Shown here in pieces: positions 1-11,455 of a DNA stretch of 64,000 nt. The DNA lies in contig NC_037094.1 in assembly GCF_002994745.2 (NCBI RefSeq), positions 66,650,319 to 66,714,318 on the forward strand, given 5' to 3'. Under the pieces are notes generated by a model. It was not told the DNA's origin, made no database searches, and was given only the letters and a program-made list of their open reading frames with translations. A program made the position numbers and the translations under genes. Source of the stretch: Rosa chinensis (lineage: Eukaryota > Streptophyta > Magnoliopsida > Rosales > Rosaceae). How positions within the stretch are numbered: the stretch's first letter is position 1; the number at the start of each line of letters is the position of its first letter.

Positions 1-309
1 TCTTCTATATGTATACATATATTCGATCAACCCTCTTTTATGCATCTACTAGCGCCTTACGGTTAGTTTTCTCACCTAGCATCATTCATAAAAATGTAAC
101 TTGCATTTCTCATATTGCTTTTCTGATTATTCTAATTCCACATTCAGAATGAAGAAAAAGATTGCATTATATAATGTTCTGTTATCTTTATTTAGTTGTT
201 GCTTCTTTTTCCTATAATCTTCATTATCTGTATCTACTTGTTCCTTTGCGTTATACATCTTTACCTTATACATAGACGATATATATGATGATTATTTATG
301 ACTTTCCAG
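1..309 (+). other. 3' part of TNL copy 1 intron 1
   Basis: AT-rich non-coding sequence ending in a pyrimidine-rich acceptor (TTTCCAG, 303-309). The intron after the TIR exon of copy 2 (14421-14738) ends in front of a nearly identical exon, so this is the matching intron and the TIR exon of copy 1 must lie left of the window. No other signal seen. Confidence 0.7.
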
Positions 310-1398
310 GTATGAATCCAAAGTCATTCAAGAAATTGTTGAAAAGATTTTCACTGAGTTAAATCAATTAATCCCAATATCTGAGGGTTTAGTTGGGATG
401 GATTCACACCTGAATGAAATGCTTTCGTACTTAGACATCGGGTGTCCTGATGTTCGTATCATAGGGATTTGTGGTATGGGTGGTATCGGTAAGACAACTA
501 TTGCACAAGTGGTTTTTGAAAGGGTACAAGCTCAGTTTGAAGGTTCCAGCTTTCTTGAGAATGTTAGAGAGGTAATTGAAAAGCAAGGTGCAGTTCATTT
601 ACAAGAGCAACTTCTTTCGGACTTGCTGAAATGTAATGTAAATGTACAGAACACTAAAATGGGAAAAAACATATTGAGGCAGAGACTAATACTAAAATGG
701 TTCTGATCATTCTTGATGACGTGGACCAAGAAGAACAATTGGAAGCACTGTGCGAGCGTGAATCATTTGGTCCAGGGAGTAGAATCATTATAACTTCAAG
801 AGATGAACATTTGCTCAGTGCGGTTGAAGGAGATAAAGTGTACAATGTGAATCCATTAACTGATGCTGAAGCTCTTCAGCTCTTTAGTATGAAAGCCTTT
901 AAGAAAGACCAGCTGGTTGGAGAAGAAGTTCTCAAGCTATCCAAGGAATTTTTGAAATATGCTAATGGCCTTCCATTAGCTATTAAAGTTTTAGGTTCTT
1001 CTGTTAAGGGTAGAAGTGTAGAATTGTGGTCAAGTGCATTAGACAGACTAAAAAAAAGTCCTGATAAAAAAATTATTAATGTTCTCAAGGTTAGTTTCGA
1101 TGGATTAGAACCAAGGGAACAGAAATTTTTTTTGGACATCGCATGTTTCCTTAAAGGGGTGAACATAGATCGTGTAAGAAGAATACTACAAGGTAGTGAT
1201 GCCCACTGTCCAGACTTTGATATACAGGTTCTCCTGGACAAATCTATGGTAACTCTATTTGGAAAAAAATTGTGGATGCATGATTTGATACAAGAATTGG
1301 GTTGGGAAGTTGTTCGCCAAGAATGCCATGATGACCCTGGAAAACGTAGTAGATTGTGGCTTTCAAGTGAGATCGTTGATGTACTTGATCAGAGTAAG
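310..1398 (+). pseudogene. NB-ARC exon of TNL copy 1, frameshifted
   Basis: Encodes the nucleotide-binding switch. Visible motifs in order: P-loop GMGGIGKTT, RNBS-A FLENVRE, then after the frameshift kinase-2 LIILDDVDQ (final Asp typical of TNLs), RNBS-B GSRIIITSRD, GLPLAIKVLG, TIR-type RNBS-D FLDIACFLKG and MHDLIQELGW. The frameshift lies between the P-loop half (open to 706) and the kinase-2 half (697-1410). Aligning AGACTA-ATACTAAAA with the copy 2 counterpart shows one missing base near 688-690. The donor is AAG|GTAACA at 1398/1399. Confidence 0.93.
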
Positions 1399-1509
1399 GT
1401 AACAAAATAGTACAAATATGAAGTGCTGATCGATGTAACTAATCTTTTGTTTTATATTTTATTGTGCTATATCTTCTGTAACAGCTAATTCTTTGGTCTT
1501 TGTTTCTAG

Positions 1510-3608
1510 GCAACGAGTGCAGTTCAAAGCATACTCCTCCATGGTCCTACTAAAGATGATGTGGTTCACTCAGTTAACGAGTCTTTCTCAAATATGGACA
1601 GATTAAGATTGCTCAAAATTTGGAATGTGAAGTTTTCTGGAAACATCAAATATCTTTCTAAGAAGTTACAGTTTCTGGACTGGGATGAATGTCCTTTAGA
1701 TTCCTTCCCCTCAGACTTTCAACCAGATTACCTTGTCGAACTTCACATGCATTCAAGCCGCATCAAACAACTATGGAGAGGACAAAGAGTAAGATCATAA
1801 TAAATCTTGTGCAGCATGTCCATAGTTTTGAATGTCATCGTAGAGCTGAAATTTTATATTCTAGCCTTTTGTTACAAGATTTATTCGCAAAATGATGAGG
1901 GCTTTTTTGAATTGTATAAATTCCCTAGGCAGTTAAACATCCGTACAAGAAAAAAAAAATATTGTTATTCTCGTGCTAAAGTGATGTAGGACGAAAATTG
2001 GGTCATCTGATTCTCATCCTACAGCATAAAGTAGGACATTGGTTACACTTCAAATTTTTCTAATGTAGCTTACATTCTATGTTGTTCTCATAAACTATAT
2101 AGTTATATCTAGAAACAGGGAAATTCATGTATTTTTCCGAATAACAAATATTATCTGCCTATATAATCCACTTTTTCTCATCATTAGAATGTGTTTATAT
2201 ATATAAATGAATACACAAAGAAAGGAATGCCTTGTCCAAAAAAGAATGTATCTGATACAGGATAATGCAATTTTCACTTCAAGAGTCAAAAATATTCATT
2301 ATGGTAATTCAAGATAATTTTCCTTTTCACAACATAATGATAAGGTATTTATGTACATTATTTTCACTCTTTTCCCATACAGAATTTGTATTATTTTTTA
2401 TAAATATAAATTTTATGAAAACATGATGTATTATTTCAATTCACAAATCACATGATGATCATCTTTACCAGGGATGGAGAATGCTACGGCTTATCGATAT
2501 GAGTGGTGCGCAATACTTGATGTCGACTCCAGACTTCACTGAGGTTCCATATCTTGATACATTGGTGCTTCAAGATTGTACAAGTTTGGTTGAGGTTCAC
2601 CCATCTCTTGGATTCCTCAAGAAACTTGTCTATTTGAATATGAGAAATTGCAACTCTGTTGAGAGAATTCCACCTTTTGCTGGTTTGGAGTCCCTTCAAT
2701 TTCTCAGTCTTTCATTGTGTTCGAGACTGAAGAAGTTTCCTGAAATTGAAGGAAACATAAAAAGCTTGTTGGAGCTTCATTTGGATGGCACTAGCATTGA
2801 GGAACTGCCCTCATCAGTCGAATGTTTGACTGGTCTTACCCTGTTGAATCTAACAGATTGTAAAAACCTTTTGCATCTCCCTAGCACCATTCAGTGCTTG
2901 ACATCTTTGAAAAGTCTCTATCTAACAGGATGCTCAAAACTGGTTGATATACCTGAAAATCTGAACTCTTTGGAATGTCTGGAGGAGCTTTATTTAGGTG
3001 GAACTGCCATACGAGGGTTATTGTTCCTTGTAGGGATGAAGAATCTAAAATCTCTATCTTGCCAAGGATGTAAAGGTCATGCTCCGACGGGTTTGTTGTT
3101 GCCTGCTTCACTATGGAGATTAACTTCATTGATAAAGCTAGAATTAAGTGATTGCAATCTGATGGATGGAGCAATTCCCAGTGATCTTAGCGGCTTATGT
3201 TCCTTACGAATGTTATATTTAGGTGGTAATAGTTTTGTCCGATTACCTGAAAGTATCTCTCAACTCTCAAAGCTCGAGACTCTCGGCTTGAGCAACTGTA
3301 GGCAACTTCAATTGGTGCCAAAGCTTCCATCAAGTGTTGGAAATGTGCTTGCAGAAGATTGTACTTCACTGATGGATTTTCCGAATCAATTCAAAATAAT
3401 TACTTCACCTGAGTCCGGAGTTACTACAGTCAATTCCCTCAGTTCAAGTGGTTTAGCATATAGAGACTCATACAGTTTGAAAGCGTGGAATATTTTAGGA
3501 AAGGGAAATGGACCTTGGGACATACAATTTTCCTTGAGAAGAGATGAGCATGTGGAGTGGAAGCAGGTGGATCATTTTTCACTGCCATTTCTTCTAAAAG
3601 ACATTGAG
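1510..3608 (+). pseudogene. Linker and LRR exons of TNL copy 1
   Basis: Exon 1510-1788 is the conserved piece between NB-ARC and the repeats (contains SNMDRLRLLKI and IKQLWRG). Exon 2472-3608 (379 codons) carries roughly a dozen irregular leucine-rich repeats of the plant type, such as LVYLNMRNCNSVERIP and LESLQFLSLSLCSRLKKFP. LRRs of TNLs contribute to recognition and autoinhibition. Both exons are open and in phase 0 like their copy 2 counterparts, so this segment itself is undamaged. The intron 1789-2471 (683 bp) is AT-rich and holds nothing else recognisable. Confidence 0.9.
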
Positions 3609-3732
3609 GTATGTATCTGTCTGACATCTCTGTCTTAAGTCTCAACCAAAAAATAAAAATAAAAAAACAAATCCTTTTCTGTACCTAGCTAGTAGCTACT
3701 CATACGTAATCATTTTCTGTTTTACGTTGCAG

Positions 3733-4727
3733 CTTTCCCATTCCTCTTCAATTCACTTTAATGTCATCCATGTTGATAATGAAATTCCAGATTGGTTCAG
3801 CACTAAATCCACAGGCAATTTCATATCAATCCCGATACCTCCAAATCTGACAGATGATTACAAGTGGAGGGGGGTTGCCTCTTGTGCTGTTTTCTCAGTC
3901 AAGGGACATAATATGAGTGCTATCTCCGTTATTGAGTTGGGTTTTGAAACTTCTAATTACTTGTATCAATGCACACTGGAAACTGATCTTTTCTCTATGA
4001 AACCATCTGTCTTTGACGGGGAAGAAAAGCACTTTTTCATGAGATCAAGTTCTCATCTGCTTTTCATTTCCTATACAGCTAGTTTTCATTTTTCTAAGCA
4101 GTTGAATGGATCAACTGTGGTGGGGGCTAGGTTTGAAACCAACAACCCATTCATGGACGTCCAGGAATGTGGAATTCGTCTAATCTATGAGAAAGATGAT
4201 GGATGGTATACCAAACTGATCCCTGGTGATACTGGGACTCGTCTAAATGAAGTTTTAGATGCTATTCAAGAATCTGGCTGGATTAGTGAAGGGGATACGT
4301 GTTTGAAATGGTAAATCTAATTTTCTGACAACTCCGGCTTTGTATGTATTAAGATTTCACCATTGGTTTTTTGTATGAACTTTAATATATTTCTAATGTC
4401 TTTAATTCTTTCTTATATGTATTGTATATATGCGATTGCAGGGAGAAATTTATTCCACCCTTGGAACAAGACTCCAGAATTCTGCTGAGAAAGAATATCA
4501 AGTCTGTTCTTCCAAGATACCTTGAGGTTCTGTCTATCTAATTTATATGATCTCTCTTTCAAACTACCATCTTCTAAATGAAAGAGGTTACTAATTTCTG
4601 TATCTTCTATTCCCTTGCAGGCATTAACACATAATTCTGCAACATATAGATTTAACCTCAGCGGAAGCCCAGCATGGTTTGACTACTCATGTGGTCTTAA
4701 CACTGTTACAGGGCCATGGCCCTCTGT
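3733..4727 (+). pseudogene. Post-LRR exons of TNL copy 1, part before Copia A
   Basis: Exon 3733-4310 encodes the first post-LRR (C-JID-like) domain: an EIPDWF start, an IPIPPNL core, W-R-G-V-A-S-C-A-V-F and CGIRLIYEKDDG near the end. Exon 4442-4526 is a short linker (GT at 4527). Exon 4621-4727 starts the second post-LRR domain (RFNLSGSPAWF) and is cut at TCTGT by the 5' LTR of element A. The reading frame resumes exactly at 11461. Confidence 0.85.
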
Positions 4728-5204
4728 TGTAAGATCAAATATGGACATAACACATATCATCATAAAGTAATTGATGATTAGCTTAATATCAATCCTAGTT
4801 TAACATGGATACAAACTGTAAATCAATACTTGTAACTTAATGAAGCAGTGTATCTATTCATTAAGGTAAGTAATCCTATTCTTAGTCTGCAAGAAAGACT
4901 ACAATGAAGTGTTACATTAAGAATCTAACTAGGAAACCTAAACCGATATGGATAGCTTTAATGGGAAGCTTCTTGAGGGTTAAGTCTCCTATATATACAG
5001 ATGAATTGGTCCCTGATTACTACCGACGTTTTGCATATTGTTCTGTCCATTGAGAAGCAAGTTGGTAAGTAACAGAAGGCTATATTCAGTGTTCGTGTTT
5101 GCAGTTGCATAAGATGGAATCCATGCCAGTAATTGCTGAAGGTAAGCCTTAATCCCTTTTATGATTGTGTGCATATATTGTGAGCATGTAATTATGGTTT
5201 TACA
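4728..5204 (+). repeat. 5' LTR of Copia A
   Basis: 477 bp, TGTAAGATC...GGTTTTACA. A TATA-like CTATATATAC lies near 4990, consistent with a promoter for the element. It appears identical to 10979-11455. Confidence 0.95.
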
Positions 5205-5206
5205 AT

Positions 5207-5218
5207 TGGTATCAGAGC
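5207..5218 (+). other. Primer-binding site of Copia A (initiator tRNA-Met)
   Basis: TGGTATCAGAGC, two bases after the LTR, is the standard plant Copia site complementary to the 3' end of initiator methionine tRNA. Confidence 0.9.
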
Positions 5219-5301
5219 ATAGGCTCACATATATCAAAATCGTTTTAGGGTTTTGCAAAACAAATACAAAAAAAAAAAAAAAAAAGGTTTTTGCTTTACG
5301 G

Positions 5302-5356
5302 GTGAAGTAACTGACCAAGTCACTGACCATGTAACTGGTCATGTAACTGATCAAAG
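5302..5356 (+). repeat. Short 12-bp repeat cluster in Copia A leader
   Basis: About four units of the same GTAACTGACCAN-type 12-mer found at 5880-6093 and 8246-8650. It lies directly after a poly-A tract. Confidence 0.8.
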
Positions 5357-5879
5357 TAAGTTACTTAAGTCGATTGCTGCATCTGGTTAATTATCAAATT
5401 CACGCTTCCGCTGTGATTTTTAGCAGCAAATTGGGGAAAAAGCAAAAACAGGTTTTTCTATGGAAATTGATTTCGATTCATAGCATGATAATTGAATTTT
5501 GATTGTGCTCAAGAACACTAGTTGCATTCCCGGCGTGCGTTAGGTTAGAGTAGATGGTGACCGGATGAAATTTACAATTTCTTGATTGTTCTGTGGTTTC
5601 TTGGAATCGAAACAATTTTGATTGTGCTTGAATATGCATGATGAATTGATTGATGATATGGTATTGTATCTGTGATTGTGTAAAAATTGCATGAAGAACA
5701 AAAATCTCCCAGATTTTTTACACAGTATTAAAATTGACAGATATGAGAGCTTAATTTTCTTACAAGGATGAATCTGGGTAGAATATAAAGTTAAAAGCTC
5801 ATGGGTTTTGTGGTTTTCTGTTGGCATAAGTGATTATGATGCACAAAGCATTCTTCATTGATGTTGGCAGAAAACGATG

Positions 5880-6093
5880 ATCAGGTAACTGACCAACTAG
5901 TCAGGTCACTGACCATGTAACTGGTCGGGTCACTGACCAAGTAACTGGTCAGGTCACTGACCAAGTAACTGGTCAGGTCACTGACCATGTAACTGGTCAG
6001 GTCACTGACCATGTAACTGGCCAGGTCACTGACCATGTAACTGGCCAGGTCACTGACCATGTAACTGGTCAGGTAACTAATCAAGTAACTGAT
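5880..6093 (+). repeat. Tandem 12-bp array in Copia A leader
   Basis: About 18 contiguous 12-mers alternating between AGGTCACTGACC and ATGTAACTGGTC, so the higher-order unit is 24 bp. Neighbouring units are mutually complementary (CTGACCA...TGGTCAG), so RNA across the array could form a run of 7-bp hairpins. Non-coding on the element strand. There are no spacers, so it is not a CRISPR array. Confidence 0.9.
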
Positions 6094-6521
6094 CGAATAA
6101 CAAAACTGAAATTGTGTTTTGTGTTTTAAAACTATGCTTCAGTTTTATCTTCCAAAGAAGTGGTCAAGTATGGTTTTAGAATACAAAACAGCAATATGCG
6201 TGCTTGATGAAAATAAATACGGATACTTAGAAATTTTTCTTCTGTCTAAAGATGTGGATAAATTTCTTTGGATAACTTGTTTCCATTGAACATGGTATAT
6301 TGATAAAGAACTCCAGGATGTTATGCTTCTGCTCAAAAGTGTTGCTTAACATTATTTTTGGTTATGGACTGATATGAATGCAAGTATGGATTGTTTAGGT
6401 TTTCTGTATGTTCTTGTTTTGGTTGCTTAAAGCTAAATAAAACACAGAAAACTTAAAGTTATTTTCTTTACAAATTGAGAACTCACACGAATTTTTGTTT
6501 TGCTCCTTAGGTAACTCTTAC

Positions 6522-8420
6522 ATGAACTTGAACAGTGTCTTGATGCTAACTGGAACCAACTATAGAGCTTGGCTAGATTCTGTAGAGAACTATATGGGAA
6601 TGCATGAGAACATAGACTATTGCTTCACTGAGGACAAACCTGAAGAGTTAACTGAAAAGAGCACTAAGAAGGAAACTGATCTTTACAAGAAGTGGCATAG
6701 ATCCAATAGAATGGCTAAGAACCTCATTCGTACCTCTATGTCCAAGACTGTCAGAGGAAGTATAGAAGAACCTGAGCTAGCATTAGATTTTTTGGAACTC
6801 ATAGGTGCTAAGTTTAAAGAAAGTGAAAAGGCAGAAGCTGCTAGGCTAACCAAGGAGTTTCATGATTTGAAGTACATGGGTTCAGGGGGAGTTAGAGAGC
6901 ATATTATGAAGATGATCAATATAAATGGCAGACTCAGGGAGCTCTTGATGGGGGTTAGGGATGAGCAGGTAGTGCATTATGCACTACATTCCTTGCCTAA
7001 CAGTTTTAGTCATCTTAGGACCAGTTACAACTCTCAAAAGGGAAACTGGACTCTAGATGAACTTATATCCATCTGTGTGGATGAAGAATCTAGGATCAAG
7101 GAAGAAAAGGAACCTGCTACAACCATTAACCTCATTGAGAAGCCTAAAAGGAAAAAGCCCCAAAATAAGCTCAAGCCTATTAAAGCCATAACTAAGAGTT
7201 CAACAGCTGCAGTGGCCAAGGAAAATAGGCCATTTAGGTTCAAGTGCTACTTTTGCAAAAGAGTAGGACACATGAAAAAGGACTGCACTGGCTATAAAAA
7301 TTGGTTAGCCAAAAAGGGTAAGATTTTTTCTAATACAGTTTTTTCTTTAGAAATTAATCTCATAAATGTTGAACCACAGTCTTGGTGGATAGATTCAGGC
7401 TCACCTATTCATATTACTAATTCCTTGCAGGGATTCATAAGGAGGAGAATCCCAAAAAGTGATGAAGTGAACCTGCGTGTAGGCAATGGCATGAGAGTGG
7501 CAGTCAAGGCTATTGGAACCTTAAAGCTCGATTTAGGATTAGGAAAATTGTTAGTTTTGGACAATGTTTTTTATGTACCTTCCATGAGAAGGAATTTGGT
7601 TTCGGTTTCTCTTTTAGTAAAATCTGGTTGTAGACTTGTTATGGATAGTAATGGAATTCTTATTTCTAAAAATTCTGTTCAAATTGGTTCTGGTGTTATT
7701 ATGAATGATTATTTACAGTTAAATTGTTCAATGGCTCAACAAGAAATTTTACTTGTTGAAAATAACACAAACAGTACTAACACTTTAACAGGTGTTAAAA
7801 GAACCAAACTAAATGAAAAGTCTGCATTTTTATGGCATAGAAGACTCGGCCATGTTTCAAAAGAGAGACTGAAAATTTTGGTGAAAAACAACATCCTAAA
7901 TGAACTTGATTTTTCTGATCTAACATACTGTGTTGAATGCTTTAAGGGAAAAATAACTAATACTAGAAAGAAGACTGCATATAGAAACCAAAATTTATTA
8001 GAACTCATACACACTGATATATGTGGACCATTTAGGCATCAAACTATTTGTGGGAATGTGTATTTTATCACATTCATTGATGACTATAAATTATATTCTG
8101 CTCATCATTCACCTAGAATTTTTGAAACACATCAAGTAAAGTTTCTAAGTGAAAAAGTTCACAATACAAACCTTGAGGATTTAACCTCAGATTTTGAGGA
8201 AATTGTGTCAGATGAGAATATAAGTGTAGCATTGCCTTTAGAACAAGATGTAACTGATCATGTCACTGGTCATGTAACTGACCATGTCACTGACCAAGTC
8301 ACTATACCTGGTCGAGTAACTGGCCAAGTAACTGACCATGTCACTGACCAAGTCACTATACCTGGTCGAGTAACTGACCAAGTAACTGTGCCTACCAAGT
8401 CACTATACCTGGTCGAGTAA
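6522..8420 (+). pseudogene. Copia A gag-protease-integrase frame, integrase truncated
   Basis: Polyprotein for particle formation, processing and integration. The first in-frame ATG is at 6522. In order: a Copia gag domain, zinc knuckle CYFCKRVGHMKKDC (CX2CX4HX4C), protease WWIDSGS, then the integrase HHCC zinc finger (HRRLGH...CVECFKGK) and HTDICGPF with FITFIDDY. The frame then jumps straight to the integrase C-terminal region (QVKFLSEK), so the segment bearing the remaining catalytic Asp and Glu is deleted. The last ~58 codons are VTDQ/VTDH/VTGQ repeats from the 12-bp array, and the stop at 8418-8420 follows a slip within that array. Confidence 0.9.
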
Positions 8421-8650
8421 CTGGCCAAGTAACTGACCATGTCACTGACCAAGTCACTGACCATGTCACTGACCAAGTCACTGACCATGTAACTGACCAA
8501 GTAACTGTGCCTGGTCAAGTCACTGCCCATGTCACTGACCAAGTAACTGTGCCTGGTCAAGTCACTGCCCATGTCACTGACCATGTAACTGACTAAGTAA
8601 CTGTCCCTGGTCAAGTAACTGACCACGTAACTGGTCAAGTAACTGAACCT
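8246..8650 (+). repeat. Tandem 12-bp array between integrase and RT of Copia A
   Basis: About 34 units related to GTCACTGACCAA and GTAACTGACCAT, with CCTGGTCGAGTA and GTGCCTGGTCAA variants. Each unit encodes four residues (VTDQ, VTDH, VTVP). A length slip near 8390 and a TAA at 8594-8596 break the long frame here. Same repeat family as the untranslated leader array. Confidence 0.92.
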
Positions 8651-10363
8651 CACCATCCTCCAGTGGCTCAGCCTAGAAGATCACAGAGAGCAAGAAAACC
8701 AACTTATGGGGGGGAAGAGAATGACTACATTGTTTATCTGCAAGAAGCAGAAATTGAAATGGACTGTGCAGAGGACAATGATCCAACTACATTTAATCAG
8801 GCCATTGAAAGTAGTGAATCTCATCAATGGCAGCTAGCAATGGAAGCAGAAATTAATTCCATGAGTCAAAATGCGGTTTGGGAATTAGTTGAACCTGACC
8901 CCAACCAGAAGCCTATAGGTTGTAAATGGGTTTTCAAAATCAAAAGAGATGCAAATGGCAATGTAGAGAGACATAAAGCAAGATTAGTTGCCAAAGGTTT
9001 TACACAGAAGGAGGGCATTGATTTTACTGAGACTTTTTCTCCAGTTTCTACAAAAGACTCGTTTAGGATAATCATGGCTTTAGTGGCTCATTTTGATATG
9101 GAGCTGCACCAGATGGATGTTAAAACAGCTTTCTTGAATGGCGAACTAGATGAAGTGATTTATATGAGGCAGCCAGAAGGGTTTGTACAAGCTGGAAGTG
9201 AAAACTTAGTGTGTAAGTTAAGAAAATCAATTTATGGCCTAAAACAAGCTTCTAGACAGTGGTACAAGAAATTTGATTCTGTGATTTCTACTTTTGGATT
9301 TACAGAAAATCTTGTTGATGAGTGTGTTTATTTGAAGACTGTTGGGAACAATTTTATTTTTCTGGTACTCTATGTGGATGATATACTTTTGGCTAGCAGT
9401 AACATTAAATTGCTTAAAGATACCAAGAGTTTTCTGTCAAGGAATTTTGACATGAAAGACTTAGGAGAAGCATCCTATGTACTAGGTATTGAGATTAAAA
9501 GAGATAGGGCACAGAGACTACTTGGTTTGTCTCAACAGAATTATGTTACCAAAATTTTAAAGAGATTTGGTATGGAGAAGTGTGCAGCTGGAGAAGTTCC
9601 CATGTCCAAAGGAGATAAGTTAACCAAGAAGCAAAGTCCCAATAGTGATGTTGAAAAGGAAAATATGGAGTCAAAGCCTTATGCTAGACTTGTAGGAAGT
9701 CTCATGTATGCACAAGTCTGCACTAGGCCAGACTTGTCTTTTGCAGTAGGGATTTTGTCAAGATTTCAATCTAATCCAGGCCATGAACATTGGGTAGCTG
9801 GGAAGAAAGTGTTGAGATACCTGCAGAGAACTAAAAGCCACATGCTAGTTTATAGGCAAGTGCAGGATCTGAAACTTATTGGATTCTCAGACTCGGATTT
9901 TGCAGGGAATTATCCAGACTCCAAGAAGTCCACTTGTGGATATGTGTTCTTGCTTGCAGGAGGTGCTATTGCTTGGAAAACCATGAAACAAACACTTGTT
10001 TCAACTTCTACTATGCAAGCCGAATTTATTGCAGTATATGAAACTGTGTGTGAAGGACTTTGGATTAGGAATTTTCTCATGCAGACCAAAGTATTGAGTC
10101 ACATTGTGGCTGGAACACTTGTGATTTATTGTGACAATGAGGCTGCAGTTTTCTTTAGCAAGAACAGTAAAAGGTCAAATAATTCCAAGCATATTGATCT
10201 AAAGTATTACAGTGTTAGAGAAAGAGTAAAGCATGGTGAAATAGCTGTTTTGAGTATTGACACAAATTCACAGCTAGCAGATCCTTTCACCAAGGCATTG
10301 TCAGTAGCAGCATTCCAGAAACATACAGCAAGCATTGGAATTTTAGCTAATTTAGATGCTTAG
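8597..10363 (+). CDS. Copia A reverse transcriptase-RNase H
   Basis: Open from just after the TAA at 8594 to TAG at 10361. It has no natural ATG at the domain boundary because it is the downstream part of a polyprotein. RT motifs: WVFKIKRDANGNVERHKARLVAKG, QMDVKTAFLNGEL, SIYGLKQASRQW and the catalytic YVDD (in LYVDDILLAS). RNase H motifs: DSDFAGNYPDSKKSTCGY, TLVSTSTMQAEF and YCDNEAAVFF, with a KHIDLKYYSVRE tail. Both catalytic domains look intact, so they could act in trans if expressed. The N-terminus comes out of the 12-bp array. Confidence 0.93.
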   Translation, partial: VTVPGQVTDHVTGQVTEPHHPPVAQPRRSQRARKPTYGGEENDYIVYLQEAEIEMDCAEDNDPTTFNQAIESSESHQWQLAMEAEINSMSQNAVWELVEPDPNQKPIGCKWVFKIKRDANGNVERHKARLVAKGFTQKEGIDFTETFSPVSTKDSFRIIMALVAHFDMELHQMDVKTAFLNGELDEVIYMRQPEGFVQAGSENLVCKLRKSIYGLKQASRQWYKKFDSVISTFGFTENLVDECVYLKTVGNNFIFLVLYVDDILLASSNIKLLKDTKSFLSRNFDMKDLGEASYVLGIEIKRDRAQRLLGLSQQNYVTKILKRFGMEKCAAGEVPMSKGDKLTKKQSPNSDVEKENMESKPYARLVGSLMYAQVCTRPDLSFAVGILSRFQSNPGHEHWVAGKKVLRYLQRTKSHMLVYRQVQDLKLIGFSDSDFAGNYPDSKKSTCGYVFLLAGGAIAWKTMKQTLVSTSTMQAEFIAVYETVCEGLWIRNFLMQTKVLSHIVAGTLVIYCDNEAAVFFSKNSKRSNNSKHIDLKYYSVRERVKHGEIAVLSIDTNSQLADPFTKALSVAAFQKHTASIGILANLDA

Positions 10364-10968
10364 ATCAGTAGAGAGTTAGTCCAGTTGGAGCATTTAAAAT
10401 TCTAAGGTTTTTTGAGTTCTTGTGTTTTAGTTGTGATTTTTTTATTTTTGTTTATCACAACTTATTTGTAATGACAGTTTTGATTATCAATAAAATTTTG
10501 AGGTATTTCCAGTTATGATTTTGCTGCAGCTTTATTGTTTTGTTTTGGAATTTATCATCTTGTTTTGAATATCATACTTGCTATCAGATGGCTTAAATCA
10601 TGTATAGCATGATGCTAAGGTTCAAGCAATAATTTTAAGCCATCAGTGTTCAGTAAATTTGCTTGAGTTTCTGGTTTTAGAAACATAAAGTAGGACCTAA
10701 TATATGTTTACTTGTTGATACACATTAACATATATTGTATCACTTCTGGTTTGACATATGTGGATTGCAGGAGCTTATGTTTGTGGTTTTGAAACTCTGC
10801 ATTTTTGTTAAAATGTATACTGTTTCCTGCTCTGCATAAGTAACTGTGATCTGACCATGTTGGAATGGATTTTCGATTTGAGTTTGTTATCTGGCGCGCA
10901 CTTCAGTAAGTTAAGTAGGTTTTGATGTTCTCTGGTGCAAATCATCGAGCATGATATGTGTGAGTCCA
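10364..10968 (+). other. 3' untranslated region of Copia A
   Basis: About 600 bp between RNase H and the polypurine tract. AT-rich, contains an AATAAA-like run near 10490, and has no reading frame of note. Confidence 0.7.
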
Positions 10969-10978
10969 AGGGGGAGAT
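10969..10978 (+). other. Polypurine tract of Copia A
   Basis: AAGGGGGAGA-type purine run immediately before the 3' LTR, the expected plus-strand primer. Confidence 0.85.
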
Positions 10979-11455
10979 TGTAAGATCAAATATGGACATA
11001 ACACATATCATCATAAAGTAATTGATGATTAGCTTAATATCAATCCTAGTTTAACATGGATACAAACTGTAAATCAATACTTGTAACTTAATGAAGCAGT
11101 GTATCTATTCATTAAGGTAAGTAATCCTATTCTTAGTCTGCAAGAAAGACTACAATGAAGTGTTACATTAAGAATCTAACTAGGAAACCTAAACCGATAT
11201 GGATAGCTTTAATGGGAAGCTTCTTGAGGGTTAAGTCTCCTATATATACAGATGAATTGGTCCCTGATTACTACCGACGTTTTGCATATTGTTCTGTCCA
11301 TTGAGAAGCAAGTTGGTAAGTAACAGAAGGCTATATTCAGTGTTCGTGTTTGCAGTTGCATAAGATGGAATCCATGCCAGTAATTGCTGAAGGTAAGCCT
11401 TAATCCCTTTTATGATTGTGTGCATATATTGTGAGCATGTAATTATGGTTTTACA
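10979..11455 (+). repeat. 3' LTR of Copia A
   Basis: 477 bp and apparently identical to 4728-5204. It ends TTTTACA and is followed by the target duplicate TCTGT. Confidence 0.95.

Larger units (their letters stand above)
4728..11455 (+). mobile_element. Copia LTR retrotransposon A
   Basis: A 6728-bp element on the + strand. LTRs are 4728-5204 and 10979-11455 (477 bp each, no difference found by eye). It begins TG and ends CA, flanked by the 5-bp duplication TCTGT (4723-4727 and 11456-11460). Order: LTR, primer-binding site, long leader with a 12-bp tandem array, gag-protease-integrase frame, a second 12-bp array, RT-RNase H frame, about 600 bp of 3' untranslated sequence, polypurine tract, LTR. 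PR-INT before RT defines Copia. Most of the integrase catalytic core is missing and the long frame is broken inside the second array, so it is non-autonomous despite its evident youth. It interrupts exon 7 of TNL copy 1 in sense orientation. Confidence 0.96.

Noticed and set aside
1689..1989. Short frames over the exon 3-intron junction of TNL copy 1
   Set aside because: Out of frame with the LRR protein and lacking a counterpart in copy 2.
5880..6093. CRISPR-like array
   Set aside because: Units are contiguous 12-mers with no unique spacers, inside a plant retrotransposon.
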